From Pseudomonas sp. N40(2020) (GTDB taxonomy: Bacteria > Pseudomonadota > Gammaproteobacteria > Pseudomonadales > Pseudomonadaceae): a DNA stretch of 64,000 nt. A program made the translations under genes and the position numbers. This document shows, in pieces, positions 1 to 9,034 of the stretch. Each line of letters opens with the position of its first letter. The first letter of the stretch is position 1. Location: contig NZ_JACSZV010000023.1 of assembly GCF_014472415.1 (NCBI RefSeq), forward strand, positions 32,279 to 96,278. The letters run 5' to 3'. Below the pieces are notes generated by a model that searched no databases, had not been told where the DNA came from, and worked only from the letters and a program-made list of their open reading frames with translations.

Positions 1-2931
1 ATCAAGACCATGGTGATCCAGACCAAGTGGCCGGGCGCGACCCAAGAGGAGACCCTCAAGCAAGTCACTGACCGCATCGAGAAAAAACTCGAAGAACTGG
101 ATTCGCTCGACTACGTGAAAAGCTACACCCGCCCCGGCGAATCGACGGTGTATGTGTACCTGCGCGACACCACCAGCGCCAAGGACATCCCGCAAATCTG
201 GTATCAGGTGCGCAAGAAGATCGACGACATTCGCGGGCAGTTTCCCAAGGGCATTCAAGGGCCGGGATTCAATGACGAGTTCGGTGACGTCTACGGCTCA
301 GTGTACGCGTTTACCGCCGACGGCCTGACCATGCGCCAGTTGCGCGATTACGTAGAACAGGCGCGCGCCGAGATCCGCAATGTGCCGGGGCTGGGCAAGA
401 TCGAGATGGTCGGCCAGCAGGACGAAGTGATTTACCTGAACTTCTCCACGCGCAAACTGGCGGCGCTGGGCATCGATCAGCGCCAAGTGGTGCAGAGCCT
501 GCAATCGCAGAACGCGGTGACACCCGCCGGAGTGATCGAGGCCGGGCCGGAGCGGATTTCCGTGCGCACGTCGGGGCAGTTCGCCTCGGAGAAGGATCTG
601 GCCGAGGTCAATCTCAAGCTCAATGACCGCTTCTATCGTCTGGCCGACATTGCCGATATCAGTCGCGGTTACGTCGATCCGGCTACGCCGGAGTTCCGTT
701 TTGATGGCAAACCGGCGATCGGTCTGGCGATTGCCATGCAGAAGGGCGGCAACGTTCAGGAGTTCGGTAAAGCGCTGCACGCGCGCATCGATCAACTCAC
801 CGCCGACTTGCCGGTAGGCGTCGGCGTGCACACGGTTTCCGATCAGGCCGTGGTGGTGGAAGAGGCCGTCGGCGGCTTCACCAGCGCCTTGTTCGAGGCG
901 GTGATTATCGTGTTGGTGGTGAGCTTCATCAGCCTCGGCGTGCGTGCCGGGCTGGTGGTGGCGTGCTCGATTCCGCTGGTGCTGGCGATGGTGTTTGTGT
1001 TCATGGAATACAGCGGCATCACCATGCAGCGGATCTCCCTTGGCGCACTGATTATCGCCCTCGGCCTGTTAGTCGACGACGCGATGATCACCGTGGAGAT
1101 GATGGTCACACGCCTGGAAATGGGCGAGACCCGGGAGCAGGCGGCGACGTTCGCCTACACCTCGACGGCGTTCCCGATGCTCACCGGTACGCTGGTGACC
1201 GTGGCCGGTTTTGTGCCCATCGGCCTCAACGCCAGTTCGGCGGGTGAATACACGTTCACGCTGTTTGCGGTCATCGCCGTGGCGATGTTGGTGTCGTGGG
1301 TGGTGGCGGTGTTCTTTGCGCCGGTGATCGGCGTGCACATCCTCAGCGCCAACGTGAAACCCCATGCGGCCGAGCCCGGGCGCGTCGGTCGTGCGTTCAA
1401 CCATGGTCTGTTGTGGTCGATGCGCAACCGCTGGTGGGCGATTGGCATTACGGTCGTGTGCTTTGTGCTGGCGGTGTTTTGCATGCGTTTTGTGCAGAAC
1501 CAGTTTTTCCCGTCCTCGGATCGCCCGGAAATTCTGGTCGACCTGAACCTGCCGCAAAACGCTTCCATCGACGAAACCCGCAAGGCCGTCGACAAGCTGG
1601 AGGAAACCCTCAAGGGGGATCCGGACATCGTGCGCTGGAGCACTTACATCGGCCAGGGTGCGATCCGTTTCTACCTGCCGCTCGATCAACAATTACAGAA
1701 CCCGTACTACGCGCAACTGGTCATCGTCAGCAAAGACTTCGAGGCCCGCGAAGCCCTGAGCCAGCGTCTGCGTGAGCGTTTGCACAAGGACTTCGTCGGT
1801 ATCGGCAGTTACGTGCAGGCGTTGGAAATGGGGCCGCCCGTGGGTCGCCCGATCCAGTACCGGGTCAGCGGCAAGGACATCGATCAGGTGCGCAAGCACG
1901 CCATCGATCTGGCCACCGAACTGGACAAGAACCCGCACATCGGCGAGATCATTTACGACTGGAACGAGCCGGGCAAAGTCCTGCGCATCGACATCGCCCA
2001 AGACAAGGCGCGCCAGCTCGGGCTGTCGTCCGAAGACGTGGCGAACCTGATGAACAGCATCGTCAGCGGCTCGCCGTTGACCCAGGTCGATGACGATATC
2101 TACCTGATCAACGTGGTCGGTCGCGCCGTGGATTCGGAGCGCGGTACGCCGGAAACCCTGCAGAACCTGCAAATCGTCACGCCGGGCGGCACGTCGATTC
2201 CGCTGCTGGCGTTCGCCACCGTGCGTTACGAGCTGGAACAGCCGCTGGTGTGGCGTCGCGACCGTTTGCCGACCATCACCATCAAGGCGTCGGTGCGCGA
2301 CGAGATTCAGCCGACCGACCTGGTGAAACTGCTCAAACCGGCGATCGATGCCTTCGCCGAAAAACTGCCGGTCGGCTACAAAGTCGCCACTGGCGGTACG
2401 GTCGAGGAGAGCGGCAAGGCTCAGGGGCCGATTGCCAAAGTGCTGCCATTGATGCTGTTTTTGATGGCGACTTTCCTGATGATCCAGTTGCACAGCGTGC
2501 AGAAGATGTTTCTGGTGGCGAGTGTCGCGCCGCTGGGGCTGATCGGCGTGGTGCTGGCGCTGGTGCCGACCGGTACGCCCATGGGGTTCGTGGCGATCCT
2601 CGGGATTCTGGCGCTGATCGGCATCATCATCCGCAACTCGGTGATCCTCGTGACGCAGATCGATGAGTTCGAGAAGAAGGGGCTGGCGCCGTGGGACGCG
2701 GTGGTGGAAGCCACTGAACATCGACGCCGGCCGATTCTGCTGACGGCAGCGGCGGCCAGCATGGGCATGATCCCGATTGCCCGGGAAGTGTTCTGGGGGC
2801 CGATGGCTTACGCGATGATTGGCGGGATCGTGATTGCGACGCTGCTGACGCTGCTGTTTCTACCGGCGCTGTACGTGGCCTGGTACAAGATTCGCGAGCC
2901 GAAGAAGGACTCAGCCTCATCGAACCATTGA
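1..2931 (+). CDS. RND efflux transporter permease subunit (5' truncated by window edge)
   Basis: Inner-membrane proton-driven pump of the RND superfamily, which expels drugs or other toxic molecules through a periplasmic adaptor and outer-membrane channel. The reading frame is open to base 1, so the true start and roughly the first 40-50 residues lie outside the window. The visible ~976 residues contain two large periplasmic loops and two hydrophobic blocks. The TM4 motif LGLLVDDAMITVEM carries the paired aspartates of the proton relay. A second block ends in IIIRNSVILVTQIDEF, typical of TM10-11. The adaptor gene would be expected just upstream. It ends 90 bases before the next gene. Substrate cannot be read from sequence. 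Confidence 0.93.
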   Translation: MKTMVIQTKWPGATQEETLKQVTDRIEKKLEELDSLDYVKSYTRPGESTVYVYLRDTTSAKDIPQIWYQVRKKIDDIRGQFPKGIQGPGFNDEFGDVYGSVYAFTADGLTMRQLRDYVEQARAEIRNVPGLGKIEMVGQQDEVIYLNFSTRKLAALGIDQRQVVQSLQSQNAVTPAGVIEAGPERISVRTSGQFASEKDLAEVNLKLNDRFYRLADIADISRGYVDPATPEFRFDGKPAIGLAIAMQKGGNVQEFGKALHARIDQLTADLPVGVGVHTVSDQAVVVEEAVGGFTSALFEAVIIVLVVSFISLGVRAGLVVACSIPLVLAMVFVFMEYSGITMQRISLGALIIALGLLVDDAMITVEMMVTRLEMGETREQAATFAYTSTAFPMLTGTLVTVAGFVPIGLNASSAGEYTFTLFAVIAVAMLVSWVVAVFFAPVIGVHILSANVKPHAAEPGRVGRAFNHGLLWSMRNRWWAIGITVVCFVLAVFCMRFVQNQFFPSSDRPEILVDLNLPQNASIDETRKAVDKLEETLKGDPDIVRWSTYIGQGAIRFYLPLDQQLQNPYYAQLVIVSKDFEAREALSQRLRERLHKDFVGIGSYVQALEMGPPVGRPIQYRVSGKDIDQVRKHAIDLATELDKNPHIGEIIYDWNEPGKVLRIDIAQDKARQLGLSSEDVANLMNSIVSGSPLTQVDDDIYLINVVGRAVDSERGTPETLQNLQIVTPGGTSIPLLAFATVRYELEQPLVWRRDRLPTITIKASVRDEIQPTDLVKLLKPAIDAFAEKLPVGYKVATGGTVEESGKAQGPIAKVLPLMLFLMATFLMIQLHSVQKMFLVASVAPLGLIGVVLALVPTGTPMGFVAILGILALIGIIIRNSVILVTQIDEFEKKGLAPWDAVVEATEHRRRPILLTAAAASMGMIPIAREVFWGPMAYAMIGGIVIATLLTLLFLPALYVAWYKIREPKKDSASSNH

Positions 2932-3021
2932 TTGCTCCCGTTACACCTTTGGGAACGGTCTGACTTACAACCCCGGTCGATTGCGTTACCGTCCTTCCTC
3001 CATTTGGAGGAGGGACGCCCG

Positions 3022-5274
3022 ATGTCGACTGTCACTTGCTGGCTGCGCCAACTGCTGCTGATGGTCGGCCTGTGCCTGTCGCCCTCATCGGTGGCCGAAA
3101 CGCTGCTGGAAAATTCGTTATGGCGGGTGCAAATCGATCCAGCGACCCTCGCGGTGCGTGTGACCCCGGCCGACAGCGCGACCGTGCAGGCATCGACGGG
3201 TGTTGATGCGCACAAGGTCAGCCAGTTGCTCAGGCGCGGCAATCGCCTCGACTGGCAATGGGACGATGGCGCCTGGTCGCTCAGCGTTGAACTCGATCAG
3301 CGTGACCTGAGCTTCTCGATCACCGCCCGTGATCCCGCTGAACTGGAGTTCCTGCGCCAACCCGGCAGTGCGATGGGTAAAGGACTGATCTGGCCGCTCG
3401 CCGAAGGGCATTACGTGCCGCGCGGCGATCCGCTGTGGCAGGCGTTTCTGGTGGATCAGGGCCAGTTCGACAGCACTCAGGATCTGAGCCTGCCGCTGTG
3501 GGGTGTCGAGCACGAGGGCTTCAGCCTTAGCTGGTTGCTGAGCAATCCCTACAACAACCAACTGCAGTTCAGCGCTGACGGCGACGCGCTGGCGTTGGCG
3601 GCGCGGCATCATTTCACTTCACTCGCACCGTCGACGCCGCTGACCTTCAGCCTGTTTCTGGGCGACGCCGATCCGTTGGCCGGCACCAAGCGCTATCGGC
3701 AATGGCTGATCGATAACGGCCGTTTCGAAACCTTGAGCAGCAAGCTCGAGAACACCCCGCAGGCGCGCAAGTTGCTGGGCGCCAGTCATGTCTATCTGTG
3801 GGGCAATGATCTGCTGGGGCAAAAAGATGTGCGCAACTGGCCGGCGCTGCTCGGCAAATTACGTGGCCAAACCAGACTTGCCAGTGCGCTACGGGCCGGG
3901 ATGGATCGTGAAGCGTTGCAGATGCTCGCCAGCGAAACCGTGCTCAACAGCTATCAGCAGACCGTGCTGTTGCGCGGGATCAACCGCGCGCTGGCCGCTC
4001 AGGCGCGCAAAACCTGGCAGGCTCGAGCGGTGCCGGACATGCAGGCATTGGTCAGCGGCTACGCAGCACTGCGCAGCCAATTGGCCGCCGATTTCGCGGG
4101 TGTCTTGACTGTCGACTCCGCGCGTTGGGGCAGCAGCCTTTCGCTCGATACCATCGAACGGTTGCAGAACGCAGGACTGCCGCGCTTGTGGCTGGGACTC
4201 GGCGATGGATGGGAGGGCGGGCTGTGGCATCCGGAGGCGGTTCGCGCGGGCGTGGCGGCAGGGTATCTGATCGCGCCGTATGACTCTTACGAAACGGCGC
4301 TGAGCCGTGCCGAGAACCCGGACTGGACCACCGCGCACCTGGGCGACAAGGCCAATGTGGACTGCGCCATCGTGCTGGAAAGCGGCGTGGCGAAAACCGG
4401 CTTTCAGCAGTCCGGTCACTACACCGATCCGCGTTGCGTGCGTCCCTTACTTGAGAAGCGCATCAAAGCCATCAGCGCCGCCACCGGTTTCAACAGCTGG
4501 TTCCTCGATGCCTATGCGGCGGGCATGGTGTTCGACAGCTACCGGCCCGGCGCGACCATGACCCAGGCGCAAAACGCCGAGGGTAACGTTCAGGCCTCAC
4601 GCTGGATCAACGAAACGCTGCAACTGCCCAGCGGTTCCGAAGACGGTAACGCGACGACGGCTCAAGGCGTGCTGTTCGCCCATGGCATGCAGACACCGGT
4701 GATCGGTTGGGGTGACGCCGATATGAGCAAGAACCCCGACTCCGAATACTTCACCGGGCAATGGTATCCACCCGAGCAACCGGCGGTGTTCTTCAAACCC
4801 GTGTCGATCAAAGAATCGTACCGGCGTATTCACTTTGATCCAGCCAGCCGATTGCCGCTGTACCAGGCGGTGTTTCACGGCTCGGTCATCACCAGCCATC
4901 ACTGGCTGTTCGACAGCCTGAAGTTGAGCAACGTGCAGGTGGAAAACGAACTCACGCAATTGCTCTACAACGTACCGCCGCTGTATCACCTGAGCGCGGC
5001 GACGCTGGCGCAACGCTTGCCACTGATTGCGCGTCAGGATGCGTTCTTCCGCCCGCTGCATGAGCGCCTGGCGACGCAGGCACTCACCGGTTTCCAATGG
5101 CTGAGCGAGGATCGACGGGTTCAGCAAACGTCCTTTGAGGACGGCACTCGACTGTTGGCCAACTTCGATCAAGCCGCGCGTGACGTGGATGGCCGAACCT
5201 TGCCGGGCGAAAGCATCACCGTGCTAACGCCGGACGATGCGGTCAGCCACTATCGGGTGCAGACCTTGCCCTGA
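3022..5274 (+). CDS. Exported glycoside-hydrolase-like protein (possibly GH101-type)
   Basis: A 750-residue protein starting at an ATG with GGAGG about 8 bases upstream. It begins with an N-terminal signal peptide (hydrophobic LLLMVGLCLSPSSVAE) predicting export. The middle looks like a TIM barrel, with segments such as RLWLGLGDGWEGG and the acidic FNSWFLDAYAAG that could hold the catalytic aspartate. The C-terminal part resembles a beta-sandwich. The general appearance recalls proteins annotated in Pseudomonas as glycoside hydrolases related to endo-alpha-N-acetylgalactosaminidases, but I assign that from memory and cannot confirm substrate. No polysaccharide utilisation genes sit nearby. 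It follows the RND gene on the same strand without a clear terminator. Confidence 0.6.
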   Translation: MSTVTCWLRQLLLMVGLCLSPSSVAETLLENSLWRVQIDPATLAVRVTPADSATVQASTGVDAHKVSQLLRRGNRLDWQWDDGAWSLSVELDQRDLSFSITARDPAELEFLRQPGSAMGKGLIWPLAEGHYVPRGDPLWQAFLVDQGQFDSTQDLSLPLWGVEHEGFSLSWLLSNPYNNQLQFSADGDALALAARHHFTSLAPSTPLTFSLFLGDADPLAGTKRYRQWLIDNGRFETLSSKLENTPQARKLLGASHVYLWGNDLLGQKDVRNWPALLGKLRGQTRLASALRAGMDREALQMLASETVLNSYQQTVLLRGINRALAAQARKTWQARAVPDMQALVSGYAALRSQLAADFAGVLTVDSARWGSSLSLDTIERLQNAGLPRLWLGLGDGWEGGLWHPEAVRAGVAAGYLIAPYDSYETALSRAENPDWTTAHLGDKANVDCAIVLESGVAKTGFQQSGHYTDPRCVRPLLEKRIKAISAATGFNSWFLDAYAAGMVFDSYRPGATMTQAQNAEGNVQASRWINETLQLPSGSEDGNATTAQGVLFAHGMQTPVIGWGDADMSKNPDSEYFTGQWYPPEQPAVFFKPVSIKESYRRIHFDPASRLPLYQAVFHGSVITSHHWLFDSLKLSNVQVENELTQLLYNVPPLYHLSAATLAQRLPLIARQDAFFRPLHERLATQALTGFQWLSEDRRVQQTSFEDGTRLLANFDQAARDVDGRTLPGESITVLTPDDAVSHYRVQTLP

Positions 5275-5275
5275 C

Positions 5276-5902
5276 TCAGACCTTGCGCCAGACGCTGGCC
5301 AGCCAAGGCTGCTGTTCGCGTGGCAACCCTGCCGGACGGAAGTAATGTTCCAGTTCGACGAACCCGGCAGCGGTCAACAGGCCGCGCCACGCTTGCAGGT
5401 CGTGATACGCGCCAAAACGCGATCCGTTCCAGCCCTCCTGGTTATCCCCGCGCGGGTTGGAGCTGAACAGCACACCACCCGGTTTCATCGTGCTTCGCAG
5501 TTGCCCTAAAACCCGTGGCAGTTCCTGCAACGGCACATGAAACAGCACGGCGTTGGCGAAGATCCCGTCGAAGCGCTCTTCGGGCAGATCCAGCTTGAGG
5601 AAATCCTGGCACCACACTTCGCAGCCACTGTCCTCGCGGGCCATCTGCGCAAACTTCTCCGAGCCGTCGAGGCCGACCGCGACGTGGCCCATACGCGTGA
5701 ACGCCTGCAAGTCCCGCCCCGGCCCACAGCCGAAATCAAGAATGCTGAACGGCGCCACACCCTGAATATGCCGCAACAGTGCGTCGATGTTCTGGCTGAC
5801 ATCGTGATCGCGGGTGCCCTCACGGAAGTCTTCGGCCACCGAGTTGTAGTGGCCGAGCGTGGTGGCGGTGATCTGTTCGAGGTCGGTGGGGGTCTGTTTC
5901 AT
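5276..5902 (-). CDS. Class I SAM-dependent methyltransferase
   Basis: A 208-residue cytosolic protein of the small Rossmann-fold methyltransferase type (methyltransferase_11/25 group). The SAM-binding motif I is clear (ILDFGCGPGRDL, about residues 58-69), followed by GLDGSEKFAQMA with the acidic residue that binds the ribose, and a post-motif FANAVLFHVP. I chose the ATG at 5902 (protein starts MKQTPTDL) because the longer frame reads into a structured repeat upstream. It converges with the glycoside hydrolase gene, and the two stop codons are almost adjacent. Acceptor substrate unknown. Confidence 0.85.
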   Translation of the reverse strand: MKQTPTDLEQITATTLGHYNSVAEDFREGTRDHDVSQNIDALLRHIQGVAPFSILDFGCGPGRDLQAFTRMGHVAVGLDGSEKFAQMAREDSGCEVWCQDFLKLDLPEERFDGIFANAVLFHVPLQELPRVLGQLRSTMKPGGVLFSSNPRGDNQEGWNGSRFGAYHDLQAWRGLLTAAGFVELEHYFRPAGLPREQQPWLASVWRKV

Positions 5903-5961
5903 GGTTGGACTGCGTGGGCGATTGAGATTGGCCGAATATACGCCATGAAAGGAAATGATTG

Positions 5962-6038
5962 GGTGGCGGCTGCACGCAGGTAGTAGGCCGGTCAATAGGA
6001 AAACCGGTACACCCGAAGGTGCCCCACGCACAGCCACC
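5962..6038. repeat. Structured GGTGGC...GCCACC repeat, copy 1
   Basis: A 77-base element bounded by GGTGGCGGCTG and CAGCCACC, which can pair. Inside are a CCGG...CCGG stem and a CACC-CGAA-GGTG hairpin. It closely matches copy 2 (6458-6535), with differences mainly in loops. It lies between the DUF6124-type gene and the methyltransferase gene. Confidence 0.7.
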
Positions 6039-6044
6039 AAATTT

Positions 6045-6401
6045 TCAGCTCTTCTTCATCCCCAGACAATCAATCGAGCGATCCACCATTGCCTTGGCAA
6101 TCTCCAGCAAATGCCAGACCGAAAACACCATGGCCCGGTCCGCGCCTTTCAGATGATCGCCACACTGATACGCCGAAACGGAAGCACAGCGCAGAAGATC
6201 GGCGAGATAGAGCTGTGCGTCTTCAAAACTGACGTCTTCGCTGACGTTGTAGAAACGCAGTTCATCAGGCGGGGAGGGTTGTTTGCCGGTGAGGTAGAAA
6301 TCGATGGCGCGGTACAGCGCGGAGCGGTCTTTGAGCTGCTCGTCGGAGGGTTCGTTTTCGGTGGTTTTTTCTGAAGGTGGATCGGGGACGATCTTTTTCA
6401 T
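6045..6401 (-). CDS. DUF6124-type small protein
   Basis: A 118-residue cytosolic protein starting MKKIVPDPPSE, the typical opening of the Pseudomonas DUF6124 family, of unknown function. The N-terminal third is polar and proline-rich. The rest is predicted helical with a conserved-looking tail (HLLEIAKAMVDRSID). The ATG at 6401 has AGGAG 8 bases upstream, which decides the start. The family is abundant and often multicopy in fluorescent pseudomonads. Here it is enclosed by structured repeats, one downstream and two upstream. There is no signal peptide or membrane segment. Confidence 0.75.
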   Translation of the reverse strand: MKKIVPDPPSEKTTENEPSDEQLKDRSALYRAIDFYLTGKQPSPPDELRFYNVSEDVSFEDAQLYLADLLRCASVSAYQCGDHLKGADRAMVFSVWHLLEIAKAMVDRSIDCLGMKKS

Positions 6402-6457
6402 AGGTAAAACTCCTAGTGATGATTGGAGCCAACCAAGATCGCGACTAAACGAGCAGG

Positions 6458-6535
6458 GGTGGCGGCTGCACACAGGTTAGTCGACCGGTCACCAGGCTAC
6501 CCGGCGCACCCGAAGGTGCCCTGCGCACAGCCACC
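6458..6535. repeat. Structured GGTGGC...GCCACC repeat, copy 2
   Basis: A 78-base near-copy of the element at 5962-6038 in the same orientation. The outer arms and the CACC-CGAA-GGTG hairpin are unchanged. The internal CCGGT...ACCCGG stem is kept although the loop between the arms differs. It lies 57 bases upstream of the DUF6124-type start codon. Confidence 0.7.
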
Positions 6536-6569
6536 ATTACGATCAGGCAGGAGAAATCACCTGAGACAA

Positions 6570-6648
6570 GGTGGCGCTGTGCGCCCGGTAGGACCCGGGC
6601 GACTAAACCCGATCACTGATGAGCAGTGACGGGCCGAGACTAGCCACC
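6570..6648. repeat. Divergent third structured repeat
   Basis: A 79-base segment with the same boundaries (GGTGGCGCTG at the left, AGCCACC at the right) but different internal sequence. It has two hairpins of its own: CCCGG-loop-CCGGG and CACTG-ATGAG-CAGTG. It is probably a diverged or different member of the same class as copies 1 and 2. Confidence 0.5.
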
Positions 6649-6927
6649 GGATTTGGCAGGCGCAAGCGCTCGGAATGATCTAGGAAATGTCCTGCAAAGG
6701 AAAGAGAACAGGCCTGTAGGCTCTCTGATTTTCCTGTACGAAATTTTCCCTTTTCGGTGTGAATCGCTCCTCACGGCAAAGCATAAAACCCCAACGACTG
6801 TGCAATACATATGTACCGCACTCTGCGGTTCGCTCCGGGATGTAATGACGCCTGCGCGATAGACGACTGTCGCGATATCTGCCCTGTTTTTTTCTTCGGG
6901 GGGATTCACTCAAAAAAAGGATTTTTC

Positions 6928-8337
6928 ATGGGCATTGTTCGCAACCCCGGCTCCACCTCGTCGACCCGCCGTCACTCGACGGATGCAACGCCAACCCGTA
7001 AAAGAGCCGGCAGTACGCCATCCGGCGATGGGACGCCGGTGAAGATCCACCGCCCTGACGCGGACCTATCAGGCATGGAGGCGGTTTCGCCTGCTGACCC
7101 GTCGCCCTCCGTCATCACGATTACTCCGTTGCATTCTGCCCAGGTCACGCCCCTGCATCCGACGATCAAAACACTTGAGCGCTACAGCTTGAGAGCACCG
7201 GCCAACTTGCCCGCAGCCAATGCTCAGGGCCTCAGGGTGTTCAAGAACCGAAACTATGTCGATATCGCTCCCGGCGAGATCGTTCTGGTTCGGGAAACCG
7301 GCATCGCCGGTGAATATCGGGCAGCGCTGGTCTCTGAATCGGCAGCGCTGGGGCCAGCGCTGTTTTTTGATCCGCGCAGCAAGATCTGGTCACTCGAACG
7401 GCCTCGGCCTTTGCCCGATCCGGGCAAAGTGATTGATATCGACATTGATCAGCTCATACGTGAGGTCAGAACCGACTACGCCGAAAAAAACCGGGTTCAT
7501 ACCGGTAACGATGACTCGTTCGAGTACACGGCGGCGCAGGAGGGCACGCTGGTCGCACGCGGGTTGAAGCAGTTCTCGCCGGAACAGGCGGCGATCATTC
7601 GCTCGGAGCTGAAAGCGGTCGAAAGCATCTTCTCTGATGCCAACCACGTCATCGGCCTGAAATACCCGGACGCCGACGCGGTGTACAAAAGTTTCTTTGG
7701 CGCCGATCACCGCGCCGTTATGCCGCGATTCACCGATGCAGTCGGGCGTGGCCTGGCGCTTTCCAGGGAGTATCAAGGGGTTTGGGGAGGCGAGAAGTTT
7801 ATCGGGGTTGATGCGGACAACAATAGCGCGGCGTGGATGTACAAAAGAGATTTTCACGGCCGGCTGTTCATCAATCGCAACTACATGCAGCCCGGGCTTT
7901 TGAGCCTGTCGTTGGGACATGAAATGTTGCATACCAACAGGGTCGACCGATTCCAGGCGATCGGGCCCAATGCAGCGGATTATTTCTATCTGGACAGCCG
8001 TCTGGGCCGTTTGCTGGATGGGGATTCGCTAGCTGTTTATGACGTTCCAGAGCGCGGTGTCTCCGAAGCGATCATGCGCGGTGGATTGACGGTCGATTAT
8101 TTGAAGTCTTTTTCGGATGACCACGATGCCTTTTTGTTCGGTGTCAGCGATTACCTGGGAATCGGCGACGACCTGGACCTTCAGGCGGCGGTTGACCTGT
8201 TCAATGCAAACCCGCAGATGCGAGCGCACCTGGCGGTGAACAATGCTGACAGTTTGATTTGTGCGGCGAAAAGCATGCAGGTGCTGCATCAAAGCAAAGC
8301 CCAATATGCGTGGCTCGATAGCCTGATCGAGGATTAA
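6928..8337 (+). CDS. Putative secreted effector with HExxH metalloprotease motif
   Basis: A 469-residue protein I cannot assign to a named family. The ATG at 6928 follows AAAGGA with good spacing. An earlier in-frame ATG at 6811 lacks one. The first ~45 residues are rich in Ser, Thr, Pro and Arg with no hydrophobic signal, as in type III-type effectors. Residues ~90-155 contain a module (NRNYVDIAPGEIVLV, then GPALFFDPRSKIW) that I remember from large toxin-like Pseudomonas proteins. H331-E332-M333-L334-H335 forms a zincin HExxH motif in a buried-looking helix, with acidic candidates for the third ligand downstream. No chaperone or secretion gene lies beside it. Protease activity and secretion are inferences. 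Confidence 0.6.
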   Translation: MGIVRNPGSTSSTRRHSTDATPTRKRAGSTPSGDGTPVKIHRPDADLSGMEAVSPADPSPSVITITPLHSAQVTPLHPTIKTLERYSLRAPANLPAANAQGLRVFKNRNYVDIAPGEIVLVRETGIAGEYRAALVSESAALGPALFFDPRSKIWSLERPRPLPDPGKVIDIDIDQLIREVRTDYAEKNRVHTGNDDSFEYTAAQEGTLVARGLKQFSPEQAAIIRSELKAVESIFSDANHVIGLKYPDADAVYKSFFGADHRAVMPRFTDAVGRGLALSREYQGVWGGEKFIGVDADNNSAAWMYKRDFHGRLFINRNYMQPGLLSLSLGHEMLHTNRVDRFQAIGPNAADYFYLDSRLGRLLDGDSLAVYDVPERGVSEAIMRGGLTVDYLKSFSDDHDAFLFGVSDYLGIGDDLDLQAAVDLFNANPQMRAHLAVNNADSLICAAKSMQVLHQSKAQYAWLDSLIED

Positions 8338-8342
8338 GCAAT

Positions 8343-8376
8343 ATCGCAGCCTTTGCGCTCCCACGCAGGCTGCGAT
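8343..8376. terminator. Palindrome between convergent genes, likely bidirectional terminator
   Basis: ATCGCAGCC and GGCTGCGAT arms enclose a 16-base loop, just after the HExxH gene stop and before the end of the minus-strand metI gene. There is no long T-run, so the termination role is inferred from position. Confidence 0.45.
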
Positions 8377-8389
8377 CCCTTGATGGGCT

Positions 8390-9034
8390 TCAGCGTTTAT
8401 TCAAACCTCGCGCCAACCGATCCCCGCCCAACTGAATCACCGCCACCAACGCCACCAGTAACACAATCACCGTCAGCATGATCTGGCTATCGAACCGCTG
8501 ATAACCGTAGCGGTAAGCGATGTCGCCCAGGCCACCGGCGCCGATTGCGCCGGCCATGGCCGAGGAGTTGATCATCGTCACCAGCGTGATGGTGAAACCG
8601 CCGACAATCCCCGGCAGCGCTTCCGGCAACAGCACATGCCAGACGATGTGCCAACGCCGGCAACCCATGGCTTGCGCGGCTTCGATCAGACCGTGATCGA
8701 CCTCGCGCAGACTCACTTCGGCTATTCGCGCAAAGAACGGCGTCGCGGCGATGGTCAGCGGCACCACAGCGGCCCACACGCCGTAGGTGGTGCCGACGAT
8801 CAGGCGGGTGAACGGAATCAGCGCGACCATCAGGATCAGAAACGGGATCGAGCGGAACAGGTTCACGAATGCGCCCAATGCGCGATTCAGCACCGGCGCC
8901 TGGTAGATCCCGCCCCTGTCACTGGTGACCAGAATCACCGCCATGGGAATCCCCACCAGCAGCGCGATCAACGACGACACGCCGACCATCAAAAACGTGT
9001 CGATAAAACCTTGCAGCAAGCGATCAAACCACAT
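8390..9034 (-). CDS. metI: MetI-type ABC transporter permease
   Basis: A 214-residue inner-membrane permease of the MetNIQ family, which imports D/L-methionine and sometimes related sulfur compounds. About five transmembrane segments are visible, along with the EAA-like loop (LIEAAQAMGCRRWHIVWHVLLPEALP) that docks on the ATPase. The ATG at 9034 has GGAGG upstream. It overlaps the end of the metN-type gene by 11 bases, so the two are translationally coupled. Being last in a run that starts with sfnB-type genes suggests an organosulfur substrate. Confidence 0.9.
   Translation of the reverse strand: MWFDRLLQGFIDTFLMVGVSSLIALLVGIPMAVILVTSDRGGIYQAPVLNRALGAFVNLFRSIPFLILMVALIPFTRLIVGTTYGVWAAVVPLTIAATPFFARIAEVSLREVDHGLIEAAQAMGCRRWHIVWHVLLPEALPGIVGGFTITLVTMINSSAMAGAIGAGGLGDIAYRYGYQRFDSQIMLTVIVLLVALVAVIQLGGDRLARGLNKR

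Larger units (their letters stand above)
6402..6927. other. 526-base intergenic region rich in structured repeats
   Basis: No convincing coding sequence. It holds the divergent start regions of the DUF6124-type gene (minus) and the HExxH protein gene (plus), with two structured repeats between 6458 and 6648. From about 6700 onward the composition is more AT-rich and contains the likely promoter and leader of the HExxH gene. I looked for a hrp box (GGAACC-N16-CCAC) and did not find one. Confidence 0.6.

Noticed and set aside
6474..6640. Short frames through the structured repeats
   Set aside because: Composition follows the repeats, no ribosome site, no length conservation between copies.
6649..6927. 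hrp box ahead of the effector-like gene
   Set aside because: No GGAACC-N16-CCAC pattern found, so type III regulation is unsupported.
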